Positions 34,225 through 41,891 of a stretch of 64,000 bases of DNA are shown here, piece by piece (the stretch's first letter is position 1; each line of letters begins with the position of its first letter). Source of the stretch: Gemmatimonadaceae bacterium. GTDB lineage: Bacteria; Gemmatimonadota; Gemmatimonadetes; Gemmatimonadales; Gemmatimonadaceae. The notes beneath the pieces were generated by a model that did not search any database, had not been told where the DNA came from, and saw only the letters and a list, made by a program, of their open reading frames with translations. The DNA lies in the NCBI GenBank assembly GCA_019637445.1, contig JAHBVS010000002.1, forward strand, positions 310,001 to 374,000, written 5' to 3'. A program made the translations under genes and the position numbers.

Positions 34225-35001
34225 GTGAAGCTGACCTTCCTGGGCACCGGGACCAGTTTTGGCGTGCCGCAGATCGGCTGCCACTGCGCGACCTGTCGCT
34301 CGGACGATCCGCGGGACCGGCGCACGCGCGTGGGCGCCGTGGTCGAGGATGCAGGCCTGCGATTGCTGCTCGACACGCCGCCCGAACTGCGCCTGCAGTT
34401 GATCGCCGCCGGCGTGGATCGTGTTGATGCCGTGCTGTTCACGCACGAGCACGCCGACCACACGCACGGCATCGACGATATCCGCGCCATCTCCGTGCGT
34501 CGCGACGGCGCGCTGCCGATGTATGGGCCCGCGGAGACGCTGGCCACCTTGGCGCAACGCTTCCCGTACATCTTCGACGCGGCAATGAAGCCGCTCCCGG
34601 GAACGAGCAAGCCTGAGGGCTTTGCGTATCCGTTGGAGCCGGGCGTGCCGACGCGCATCGGGCATCTCGAGGTGACGCCGGTTGCGCTGCCGCACGGTCG
34701 CCTGCGTGTGTTTGGCTATCGCATCGGGCCGCTGGCCTACGTGACGGACGCGAAATCGCTGCCGGACGACGCGCTGGCCATCCTGCGCGGCTGCGAGGTG
34801 CTGGTGCTCAACGCGCTGTTCCGCACCGCGCACCCGACGCACCTCTCGATCAGCGAGGCGGTGGACACAGCGGCGCGCGTCGGGGCCAAGCGCGTGTACC
34901 TCACGCACCTCACGCACGAGACGACGCACGCCGCCCTGGCGGCCGCGCTGCCCGAGGGCATTGCTCCCGCGTACGACGGCCTGACCGTGGAGATCTGCTG
35001 A
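34225..35001 (+). CDS. PhnP-like metallo-beta-lactamase-fold phosphodiesterase
   Basis: A 258-residue MBL-fold hydrolase. The motif THEHADHTHGID supplies the HxHxDH metal site, with further ligands in ALPHGRL, YVTDAK and LTHLTHETTH. The N-terminal GTGTSFGVPQIGCHCATCRS with three Cys matches the PhnP/cyclic-phosphodiesterase subfamily, where such Cys bind a structural zinc. PhnP splits 5-phosphoribosyl 1,2-cyclic phosphate, but no phn genes are nearby; a general cyclic phosphodiesterase or repair role in sugar-phosphate metabolism is possible from its place between pyk and pgi. GTG start. Confidence 0.82.
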   Translation: MKLTFLGTGTSFGVPQIGCHCATCRSDDPRDRRTRVGAVVEDAGLRLLLDTPPELRLQLIAAGVDRVDAVLFTHEHADHTHGIDDIRAISVRRDGALPMYGPAETLATLAQRFPYIFDAAMKPLPGTSKPEGFAYPLEPGVPTRIGHLEVTPVALPHGRLRVFGYRIGPLAYVTDAKSLPDDALAILRGCEVLVLNALFRTAHPTHLSISEAVDTAARVGAKRVYLTHLTHETTHAALAAALPEGIAPAYDGLTVEIC

Positions 35002-35002
35002 G

Positions 35003-36385
35003 ATGACCATCCGCCTCGATGTGAGCGGGATGCTGCGCCAGGCCGTGGCGTCGGGACCCGACGTGGCGGCGCTCGAAGCACTCGCCCCGCGCCTGCGCGC
35101 CGCCGCCGACGGATTCCGGGCGATGGAGCGCGAGGGCCTGCTCGGCTTCCGCGAACTCGAGGCACAGGCGGCCGAGCGGGAGCGCGTGCTGGATTGGGCG
35201 TCCACCGCCAGCCGCGAGCTCGACGACGTCATCGTGCTCGGCATCGGCGGTTCGGCGCTCGGCACGGTCTGCCTGCGCACGGCGCTGCTGCCGCGGGACT
35301 GGAACGCACGCACTCCGGCCCAGCGCGACGGCCGCGCGCGGTTGCACGTGCTCGACAACGTCGATCCGCGCAGCGTCGGCGGGCTGCTCGACCTGGTGGA
35401 CCTCGCGCACACGCGTGTGCTCGTCGTCTCGAAGTCAGGCAGCACCGCCGAGACGATGTCGCAGTACCTGTTCGTGCGGGACCGCCTGCGCGCCGCCGGC
35501 CTCCCGCCGCGAGAGCATCTCGCCTTTGTGACCGATCCCGTGAAGGGCGCGCTGCGCCGCGTCGCCGATGCCGAGGGCATCCCGGCCTTCGAGGTGCCCG
35601 CCAACGTGGGCGGCCGCTTCTCGGTGCTGAGTCCGGTGGGCACGCTGCCGGCCGCGCTGCTGGGGATGGACGTCGCGGGTCTGGTCGCCGGTGCCACGGC
35701 GATGCGCGACCGATGCACGGCGGCCTCGTTCCGCGAGGATCCCGCGCTGGCGTTTGCGGCGCTGCAGTGGCGCGCGCAGCAGGAGGCGGGGCAGGGCAAC
35801 CACGTGTTGATGCCCTACAGCGATGCCTTCCGCGACCTCGCCCCCTGGTTCGTGCAGCTCTGGGCGGAGTCACTGGGCAAGCGTCGCGCCGATGGCTCGC
35901 ACGTCGGACCGACGCCGATCGCGGCCGTGGGTGCGACAGACCAGCACGCGCAGGTCCAGCTCTTTATGGAAGGCCCGGCGGACAAGACCGTCACCTTCGT
36001 GGATGTCGAATCGCATCCTGGCGAGCTGACGATTCCTGACGGCGCGGACGTTCCGGACGACCTCGCCTACCTGCGCGGCCGCGGCTTCGGCGAGTTGCTG
36101 CGCACCGAGGCAAAGGCCACCGCTGGCGCCCTCGCCCGCGCGGGCCGCCCGACAATGACGTTGCGCGTCTCGCAGGCCGACGCCTGGCACCTCGGCGGGC
36201 TCTTTATGTTCTTCGAGCTCGCCACCATCTACGCCGGCCAACTCTACGGCGTGGATCCGCTGGACCAGCCGGGCGTGGAGCTCGGCAAGCAGCTAACGTA
36301 CTACCAGTTCGGCCACCCCAAGTGGCAGCAGATGCGCGAGGTGTGGGACTCGCTCCCGGCCTCGGACCCCGCGTGGGTCCTCTGA
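35003..36385 (+). CDS. pgi: glucose-6-phosphate isomerase
   Basis: A 460-residue SIS-fold isomerase interconverting glucose 6-phosphate and fructose 6-phosphate. Visible: VIVLGIGGSALGT, VVSKSGSTAETM (SIS phosphate loop), PANVGGRFSVLSPVG (PGI signature 1 region), AVGATDQHAQVQLFMEG, and the C-terminal lysine segment GVELGKQLT. It is shorter than E. coli Pgi and resembles the compact Bacillus/Thermus type. It starts 1 bp after the hydrolase stop, so the pair is coupled. Confidence 0.95.
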   Translation: MTIRLDVSGMLRQAVASGPDVAALEALAPRLRAAADGFRAMEREGLLGFRELEAQAAERERVLDWASTASRELDDVIVLGIGGSALGTVCLRTALLPRDWNARTPAQRDGRARLHVLDNVDPRSVGGLLDLVDLAHTRVLVVSKSGSTAETMSQYLFVRDRLRAAGLPPREHLAFVTDPVKGALRRVADAEGIPAFEVPANVGGRFSVLSPVGTLPAALLGMDVAGLVAGATAMRDRCTAASFREDPALAFAALQWRAQQEAGQGNHVLMPYSDAFRDLAPWFVQLWAESLGKRRADGSHVGPTPIAAVGATDQHAQVQLFMEGPADKTVTFVDVESHPGELTIPDGADVPDDLAYLRGRGFGELLRTEAKATAGALARAGRPTMTLRVSQADAWHLGGLFMFFELATIYAGQLYGVDPLDQPGVELGKQLTYYQFGHPKWQQMREVWDSLPASDPAWVL

Positions 36386-36424
36386 CCTCGCGCCGATCAT
36401 TCATTCCCTGACCCCGATCGTGAT

Positions 36425-37843
36425 ATGAGCACGCTCCCCGCCTCCGTGACCGCCGCCCTCGGCGCAGCGGCGACGATTGCCGACAATCGCCTCACACTCA
36501 AGGACGAGGCCGCGCTGGCCTCGCCGATGATGGATGCCCTCGTGCGCCTCGCCGTCTTTGGTGACAGCGCCGAGCAGGACTGGGCGCGCTGGAGCATCTG
36601 GGAGCTGGGTCGCGCGGTCGGCACGTACTCCGCGAGCATCCACGACTATTACATGGCGCGTGGCCGCGGCGACGTCCCGCCGGGCACGGTGCCGGCCATC
36701 AACGTGCGTGGCGCCTCGTACGACACGGCGCGCGCCATCTTCCGCGCCGCCAAGAAGCTCGATGCTGGCGCAATCATCCTCGAGATCGCGCGCTCGGAGA
36801 TCGCCTACACCAACCAGCGGCCCGCCGAGTACGTCGCGGTGATGATCGCCGCGGCCCTGCGTGAAGGACGCCGCGGGCCGGTGTTCATCCAGGGCGACCA
36901 CTTCCAGGTGAATGCCAAGAAGTACAAGGCCGACCCCAAGGCCGAGGTAGCCGCGGTGAAGCAGTTGGCCCTCGAGGCCATCACGGCCGGCTTCTACAAC
37001 ATCGACATCGACACGTCCACGCTGGTGGACCTCTCGCACGACACGCTCGACGCGCAGCAGCGGCTCAACTACGAGGTGGCCGTGGACCTCACGCGCTACG
37101 TGCGTTCGCTGGAGCCCAAGGGCGTGACCATCTCGCTGGGTGGCGAGATCGGCGAGGTCGGCACGGAGAACTCCACCGTCGCCGAGCTCGAGGCGTTTAT
37201 GGACGGCTACAACCGCACGCTCGAGGCCAAGGCCAAGGGGATGGTCGGCCTGAGCAAGATCTCCGTGCAGTCAGGAACCTCGCACGGTGGTGTGGTGCTG
37301 GCCGACGGCTCCATTGCCGACGTGGCGCTGGACTTCAAGACGCTGGAAGACCTCTCGCGCGTGGCGCGGGCCAAGTACGGGCTCAGTGGCGCCGTGCAGC
37401 ACGGCGCCTCGACGCTGCCGGACGACGCGTTCTTCCATTTCCCGAAGACGGAAACGGCGGAGATTCACTTGGCCACCGGCTTCCAGAACATGCTCTACGA
37501 TCAGCTGCCCGACGCGCTGCGCACGGAGATCTACGCCTGGCTCACGGCGAACGCCGCCGAGGAGCGGAAGGCCGGCGACACGGACGAGCAGTTCTTCTAC
37601 AAGACGCGCAAGAAGGCGCTCGGCCCCTTCAAGCAGCAGCTGTGGAACCTGCCGGCCGATGTGCAGGCCAAGCTCGCCGCGGCCTACGAGGCCAAGTTCA
37701 CCTTCTTCTTCGAGAAGTTGGCCGTGGCCGGAACAGCAGCTGCCGTGCGGAAGTATGTGCAGGGGCCGGCGGTCGTTCGGTCCGCGCCTGGCACTGCAGC
37801 CGCCGTTGAGGCCGCACCGGACGATCCCGACGCGGGCGAGTGA
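36425..37843 (+). CDS. fba: class II fructose-bisphosphate aldolase family protein
   Basis: A 472-residue TIM barrel, longer than the usual 300-350. The zinc-ligand and catalytic residues of class II aldolases appear in FIQGDHFQVN, NIDIDTSTL, LGGEIGEVG, SVQSGTSHGG and AVQHGAST. The extra C-terminal helices (YAWLTANAAEERKAGDTDEQFFYKTRKKALGPFKQQLW) match the long subfamily seen in several environmental phyla. Position after pgi and pyk supports fructose-1,6-bisphosphate cleavage; a tagatose-bisphosphate aldolase is the alternative. The last about 35 residues are low-complexity Ala/Pro. Confidence 0.82.
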   Translation: MSTLPASVTAALGAAATIADNRLTLKDEAALASPMMDALVRLAVFGDSAEQDWARWSIWELGRAVGTYSASIHDYYMARGRGDVPPGTVPAINVRGASYDTARAIFRAAKKLDAGAIILEIARSEIAYTNQRPAEYVAVMIAAALREGRRGPVFIQGDHFQVNAKKYKADPKAEVAAVKQLALEAITAGFYNIDIDTSTLVDLSHDTLDAQQRLNYEVAVDLTRYVRSLEPKGVTISLGGEIGEVGTENSTVAELEAFMDGYNRTLEAKAKGMVGLSKISVQSGTSHGGVVLADGSIADVALDFKTLEDLSRVARAKYGLSGAVQHGASTLPDDAFFHFPKTETAEIHLATGFQNMLYDQLPDALRTEIYAWLTANAAEERKAGDTDEQFFYKTRKKALGPFKQQLWNLPADVQAKLAAAYEAKFTFFFEKLAVAGTAAAVRKYVQGPAVVRSAPGTAAAVEAAPDDPDAGE

Positions 37844-37892
37844 TTCTTCGTTTCCTCCTGCCGCCCGCCGGTTCCCCCACCGGAGAGATCCG

Positions 37893-38771
37893 ATGACCCG
37901 TATTGCTACGCTCGCCGCGGTCGCGCTCCTCGCGACCGCCTGCGTCTCCAAGTCCGAGTATGAGCGCCAGTTGGCGCAGTCCGCCGCCATCAGCGCCGAG
38001 AAGGATTCGTTGCTGTCTGAGGTCGTCGCCACGTCGCAGTTCATCAGCGACGCCAACGAGGAGCTCGACAAGGTGCGCAGCGGCCAGCCGGTGGCCGCAC
38101 GCGACAACGAGATGGAGACTCTCTCGCCGGCGGAGGCGCGCATGCAGCTCCTCCAGCGCATGACGGAACTGACGGCCCGCGTGAAGCAGGCCGAGGAGCG
38201 GATGGCCGCCAGCCGCCGCCGCATCAACGCGCTCACGGCCGGCAACGCCGACCTTACGCGGAAGTTCGACTCAACGGTCACGGCGTTCCAGACCTTGCTC
38301 GACAACCAGAAGGCCGAGATCGTCGCCTTGGTCGACCAGGTCACGTCGTTGACGGCCGAGAACCGGCAGCTTCGCGACGCGAACGCCCAGCTCGCCAGCG
38401 AGGCCCAGACGCTGCAGCAGGACAAGGACGCCCTCCTCGCCGAGAACAACACCGTGTACTGGGTGGCCGGTACGAAGTCCGACCTGCTGCGGCGCGGCAT
38501 CATCGAGCAGCGCGGTGGGATGCTCGGCATCGGCCGCACGTCGGTGCTGGCGCGCACACTGGACGCCGAGGACTTCACGGCCGCCGACCGGCGCGCGTTG
38601 ACCGAGGTGGCGCTGCCGGATCCCAACAAGAGCTATCGCATCGTCTCGCCCAATGACGTGTCGGGGCTGGACGTGGCGCCCACGGATGGCAAGTTCAAGG
38701 GGAGCCTGCGGATCGCGTCGCCTGAGCTGTTCTGGCGGCCGTCGCGCTTCCTCGTGCTCATCGAACTCTGA
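37893..38771 (+). CDS. coiled-coil lipoprotein
   Basis: A 292-residue protein with signal and lipobox LLATACVSKSEYE (Cys at 17), so lipid-anchored in the periplasm. Residues about 20-190 form a long coiled coil with two heptad stretches (QLAQSAAISAEKDSLL, then VTSLTAENRQLRDANAQL). A small C-terminal domain (FTAADRRALTEVALPDPNKSYRIVSPNDVSG) follows and is conserved in proteins often annotated only as hypothetical. A GGAGAG ribosome site precedes ATG 37893. It may act as a periplasmic spacer or scaffold; no enzymatic motif is present. Confidence 0.8.
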   Translation: MTRIATLAAVALLATACVSKSEYERQLAQSAAISAEKDSLLSEVVATSQFISDANEELDKVRSGQPVAARDNEMETLSPAEARMQLLQRMTELTARVKQAEERMAASRRRINALTAGNADLTRKFDSTVTAFQTLLDNQKAEIVALVDQVTSLTAENRQLRDANAQLASEAQTLQQDKDALLAENNTVYWVAGTKSDLLRRGIIEQRGGMLGIGRTSVLARTLDAEDFTAADRRALTEVALPDPNKSYRIVSPNDVSGLDVAPTDGKFKGSLRIASPELFWRPSRFLVLIEL

Positions 38772-38783
38772 TGGAGGTGGGAC

Positions 38784-39209
38784 ATGCGGGGCAGGACCGA
38801 TGACCCGGCGGTGGTCGTGACGCGACGCCGCGACTCTGGTTTCGGCAGCTTCCTGCTGGGGATGGCGGTGGGGGCCGGCTTGGCCCTGCTGTTCGCGCCG
38901 CAGTCGGGCGAGGACACCCGGCGCGAGCTCCGGCGTACCGCGCGCCGCGTGCGGCGACAGGCACGCGACCTCGCCGACTCGGGCCGCGAGGCGGCCTCCG
39001 AGATGGTGCGCGTGGGCAAGGACATGGTCGAGGACGTGAAGACCAGCGGCCGCGAGATGATGGACGACGTGAAGCGCAGCGGCCGCGCGATGGCCCGCGA
39101 CATCAAGAAGAGCGGCCGCAGCGCGGCGCGCGACGCCCGCGAGGCACTCGAGGCGCGGCTCGCAAAGCATCGCGAGGCCTTCGAGGATGAGGGAGAAGAC
39201 GGCGTCTGA
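38784..39209 (+). CDS. YtxH domain protein
   Basis: A 141-residue protein. The YtxH core GFGSFLLGMAVGAGLALLFAPQSGEDTRRELR covers a membrane helix (residues about 19-38) and the characteristic AP-x-SG-x-x-TR turn. The tail is a basic amphipathic helix with a repeated 11-residue pattern around KTSGREMMDDVKRSGRAMARDIKKSG, resembling LEA-like stress proteins. YtxH proteins are general-stress or desiccation-associated membrane proteins. The following YihY/BrkB gene overlaps or nearly overlaps its end. Confidence 0.85.
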   Translation: MRGRTDDPAVVVTRRRDSGFGSFLLGMAVGAGLALLFAPQSGEDTRRELRRTARRVRRQARDLADSGREAASEMVRVGKDMVEDVKTSGREMMDDVKRSGRAMARDIKKSGRSAARDAREALEARLAKHREAFEDEGEDGV

Positions 39210-39265
39210 TCACCCGCATCCGACGGGTCATCGCCGACACGATTCGCGGCGCGAACGATGACAAC

Positions 39266-40072
39266 GTGATGTTCCTCGCCGGCGGGGTGGCATTCAATCT
39301 GCTCCTCGCCGGCGTGCCGTTTATCCTCCTCGTCGCCAGCATCATTGGCTTCGTGCTCGGCGAGTCCGGACCCGACGCCACCGCCCGCGTGCAGTCCGTG
39401 CTGGATCGCCTGCTGCCGCCGCAGTTCGACGTCGGCGGCTCGATCCTCGATCCGGTGCTGGACGACGTCGTGCGCACCCGCACCGCCGTCGGCGTCTCGG
39501 GCGCGGTGCTCTTCCTCTGGTTCTCGGCGCGACTCTTCGCCGCGCTGCGCAGCGTGATGCGCCTCGTGTTCGAGCACGGCAAGGATCGCAGCTATGTCGG
39601 CGGGCTGCTCTGGGACCTGCATCTCTCGCTGATGACCGTGCTGATGATGGGCGTCTGGGTCTTCACCAGCGCCTGGCTGACAACCGGCAGCGGCCGCATC
39701 GGCGCGGCATTGCTCGAGTTCGGGCTGCGCGACGATGCCCTGTCGCAGCTGGAGGTCGTCATCGGCCGCAGCATCGCGGTGGGTAGCGTCATCGCCATCT
39801 TCGTGTCGCTGTATCGTTGGTTGCCGAAGCAACGCACCGAGTGGCTGGCCGCCTTCGCCGGCGGCGTCACGGCCGGCGCGCTGTTCGAGGTCGCGCGCTT
39901 CGTCTTCGGGGCCGTGGTACGGATGTTTCCGCCGGCCTCGATCTACACGGGCACGCTCGGCGCATTGGTCACCGTCGTCTTCTGGACGTACTATGCGGCG
40001 TTGATCTTCCTTGTCGGCGCCGAGGTCGCGAGCGCGACCCGAAGCCACTTCATCTCTCCGCCACCGGACTAG
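39266..40072 (+). CDS. YihY/BrkB family inner-membrane protein
   Basis: At least 268 residues with six hydrophobic segments and BrkB landmarks: FLAGGVAFNLLLAGVPFILL, AARLFAALRSVMRLVFEH (usually W-S-A-R), RWLPKQRTEWLAAFAGGVTAGALFEVARFVF, and TYYAALIFLVGAEVAS. The ATG or the adjacent GTG at 39263 is the first standard start, but homologous-looking sequence (RVIADTIRGANDD) continues upstream in frame to 39191. A CTG at 39206, behind GGGAGA, may be the real start, giving about 288 residues and overlapping the YtxH stop. The family has been called tRNA-processing RNase BN in error; function is unknown. Confidence 0.85.
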   Translation: MMFLAGGVAFNLLLAGVPFILLVASIIGFVLGESGPDATARVQSVLDRLLPPQFDVGGSILDPVLDDVVRTRTAVGVSGAVLFLWFSARLFAALRSVMRLVFEHGKDRSYVGGLLWDLHLSLMTVLMMGVWVFTSAWLTTGSGRIGAALLEFGLRDDALSQLEVVIGRSIAVGSVIAIFVSLYRWLPKQRTEWLAAFAGGVTAGALFEVARFVFGAVVRMFPPASIYTGTLGALVTVVFWTYYAALIFLVGAEVASATRSHFISPPPD

Positions 40073-40075
40073 CCA

Positions 40076-41098
40076 GTGCCCACCGCCATCGACCTGCGCA
40101 GCGACACCGTCACCCGACCGACGAGCGCGATGCGTCGCGCGATGGCCGAGGCGGAAGTCGGCGACGACGTGCTCGACGGCGATCCCATGGTGCGCCGCCT
40201 CGAGGAGACGGTGGCCGCGCTGCTCGGCAAGCCGCGCGGCCTGTTCTTCCCCACGGGCACGATGGCCAACCAGGCCGCGCTGTGGCTGCTCGGCGAGTCG
40301 GGCACCGAGGTCTACTGCCACGACGACTCGCACATCGTGAATTGGGAGATCGCCGGCACGGCCGCGTTGGCGGGCCTGCAGGTGCGCGTGGTGCGCGGCG
40401 CGCCGGTGCTCGAGGCCGAGGCGCTCAAGGCGATGTTCCGTCCGGCCTCGCCGCACGCACCGCGCGCCTCGCTGGTCTGCGCGGAGAACACGCACAACGG
40501 CGCCGGCGGGATGGTGACGCCGCTCAAGGACCTGCAGCGCATTCGCGATGTGGCGGCGGAGCAGGGGCTGCCGTTGCATCTCGATGGCGCGCGCCTATGG
40601 AACGCGCACATCGCCACCGGCACGCCGCTCAAGGACTTCGCCGCCTGCGCCGAGACGGTGATGTGCTCCTTCAGCAAGGGACTGGGCGCGCCGGTGGGCG
40701 CGACGCTGGTCGGCAGCGAGCGCGCGATGGCCAAGGCCTGGGAGGTGCGCAAGCGCCTTGGCGGCGGGATGCGGCAGTCGGGCATCCTCGCGGCGGCGGC
40801 GCTTCACGGCCTGGAGCACCACCTGCCGAAGTTGGCCGAGGATCATCGTCGCGCGAAGGCGTTGGCGTCGGGCCTGGCGGAGATCAAGGATCTATCGGTG
40901 GTGACGCCGGACACGAACATCGTGATGGTGGACCTGCCATCGCGGCACACGGCCTTTGATGTGGTGACCCGTGCCCGTGAGGCGGGGGTGCTCGTCACCC
41001 CTTGGAGCGCGACCCGGATCCGGGCGGTGCTGCATCTGGATGTGGACGATGCGGCCCTGGCGACGGCTCTCGCGCGACTCCAGGAGGTGCTGCGATGA
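40076..41098 (+). CDS. ltaE: low-specificity L-threonine aldolase
   Basis: A 340-residue PLP enzyme cleaving threonine and allo-threonine to glycine and acetaldehyde. Visible: DLRSDTVTRPT at the start, GDDVLDGDPMVRRLE, FFPTGTMANQAAL, CHDDSHIVNWE, ENTHNGAGG, LHLDGARLWNA and the PLP Lys in CSFSKGLGAPVG. C-terminal substrate-binding sequence TNIVMVDL is present. It begins with GTG 40076, 3 bp after the BrkB stop, and overlaps the next ATG by 4 bp. Confidence 0.92.
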   Translation: MPTAIDLRSDTVTRPTSAMRRAMAEAEVGDDVLDGDPMVRRLEETVAALLGKPRGLFFPTGTMANQAALWLLGESGTEVYCHDDSHIVNWEIAGTAALAGLQVRVVRGAPVLEAEALKAMFRPASPHAPRASLVCAENTHNGAGGMVTPLKDLQRIRDVAAEQGLPLHLDGARLWNAHIATGTPLKDFAACAETVMCSFSKGLGAPVGATLVGSERAMAKAWEVRKRLGGGMRQSGILAAAALHGLEHHLPKLAEDHRRAKALASGLAEIKDLSVVTPDTNIVMVDLPSRHTAFDVVTRAREAGVLVTPWSATRIRAVLHLDVDDAALATALARLQEVLR

Positions 41099-41487
41099 GT
41101 CCCTGGTTGCTTGTGTCTGGATTCCTGCTGCTGGGTGCGGCGATGGCGCACTCACTGATTGGCGAGAAGGTGATCCTGAAGCGGCTGTTCCGGCGCACCG
41201 AGGATCGCGACGAACCGGCCCGTCGCGCGACGGACGATCCGACGCTGCGGGCGACGTTGCGGCTGGCCTGGCATTCGTTGAGCGTGGCCCTGGCGGGCTT
41301 TGCCGTCCTGCTGACGACGGCGGCCTTCCTGCCGGCGTCGGACGCGGTGGGCTCGGCGCTGGTCGGCCCCGTGGCCGTGACGATGCTGGCCTTGGCGCTG
41401 CTGTCCCTGGGGATCGCCCGGGGCCGCCACGTGGGCTGGATGTGGTACGCGGCGGCCGCGGTGGCGGCGTTGTCCGCAGGGCGCTGA
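41095..41487 (+). CDS. small four-helix membrane protein, unknown
   Basis: A 130-residue protein with hydrophobic segments at about 4-20, 57-77, 82-102 and 108-126. A polar loop (RRTEDRDEPARRATDDPTL) follows the first helix. A conserved-looking AHSLIGEKVILKRLF near the N-terminus and a His in AWHSLSVALAG resemble small membrane proteins found in several phyla, but I cannot name a family with certainty. It overlaps the threonine aldolase stop (ATGA). The SRP RNA promoter overlaps its end. Confidence 0.7.
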   Translation: MSPWLLVSGFLLLGAAMAHSLIGEKVILKRLFRRTEDRDEPARRATDDPTLRATLRLAWHSLSVALAGFAVLLTTAAFLPASDAVGSALVGPVAVTMLALALLSLGIARGRHVGWMWYAAAAVAALSAGR

Positions 41488-41498
41488 CCGGCTAAATT
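41470..41498 (+). promoter_or_regulatory. promoter of the SRP RNA gene
   Basis: TTGTCC (41470-41475), 17-bp spacer, TAAATT (41493-41498). The predicted start, 7-8 nt on, is the G at 41506 where the RNA 5' stem begins, so promoter and RNA end agree. The -35 lies within the last codons of the upstream membrane protein gene. Confidence 0.7.
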
Positions 41499-41505
41499 CC
41501 CTTTC

Positions 41506-41602
41506 GTTCCAGGTCCCGGGGGGCTTCGGCCCGCCAACCCCGCCAGGGCCGAAAGGCAGCAACGGTACGTGGAGTCCATCGCCGCTCCGTCAGGCCTGGA
41601 AC
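41506..41602 (+). ncRNA. ffs: signal recognition particle RNA, small bacterial (4.5S) type
   Basis: About 97 nt. The ends GTTCCAGG (41506-41513) and CCTGGAAC (41595-41602) pair perfectly. The apical domain contains GCCAGGGCCGAAAGGCAGCA around 41541-41560, matching the conserved Ffh-binding hairpin with a GNRA-like tetraloop and the A-rich asymmetric loop. The gene lies just upstream of dnaX, as in many bacteria. Promoter and T-run terminator flank it, so it is an autonomous unit. The RNA works with Ffh and FtsY in cotranslational membrane targeting. Confidence 0.9.
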
Positions 41603-41605
41603 ACT

Positions 41606-41655
41606 CTCGCGCGCTTGATTCGTCTCGCAAGGACGGATCGGCGCGCGAGTTTTTT
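41606..41655 (+). terminator. rho-independent terminator of the SRP RNA gene
   Basis: CTCGCGCGC (41606-41614) pairs perfectly with GCGCGCGAG (41641-41649), followed directly by TTTTTT (41650-41655). The loop is long (26 nt). It lies 4 nt beyond the RNA 3' stem. The T-run merges into the left arm of the large inverted repeat. Confidence 0.8.
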
Positions 41656-41846
41656 GCCACAGAGGCACGGAGACACAGAGCGGCACGTGGGGCGAATCTG
41701 AACTCTGTGTCTTCTTTCAGTTGGCACTTTGGGGGGTGCGGCGGACAGATCTGTCCGCCGCACCCCCTTTGAAGTTGCCGTTGGCCTAGACACAGAGGGG
41801 TCGGAGTGCGGGGATGCCCTCTGCGTCTCTGTGCCTCTGTGGCAAA
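41653..41846. repeat. 194-bp nested inverted repeat with 8-nt units and a 36-bp perfect palindrome core
   Basis: Three nested stems. Outer: 41653-41680 with 41819-41846, 28 nt with one G-T and one mismatched pair; its arms are degenerate 8-nt units, CTCTGYGN on the right and the complement on the left. Middle: CTCTGTGTC (41703-41711) with GACACAGAG (41789-41797), again the same unit. Core: a perfect 36-bp palindrome, 41732-41767, centred on the AGATCT at 41747-41752. No coding potential. It fills most of the ffs-dnaX gap and could form a long cruciform or RNA hairpin. Confidence 0.88.
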
Positions 41847-41850
41847 GCAG

Positions 41851-41880
41851 TTCGCCGTTCCCGCATCCAACGGCTAAATT
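41851..41880 (+). promoter_or_regulatory. putative dnaX promoter
   Basis: TTCGCC (41851-41856), 18-bp spacer, TAAATT (41875-41880), in the context CGGCTAAATTC that also surrounds the ffs -10 box. The start would be near 41887, only about 5 nt before the dnaX ATG, so no room for a ribosome site. Confidence 0.5.
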
Positions 41881-41891
41881 CACGGCTGATA

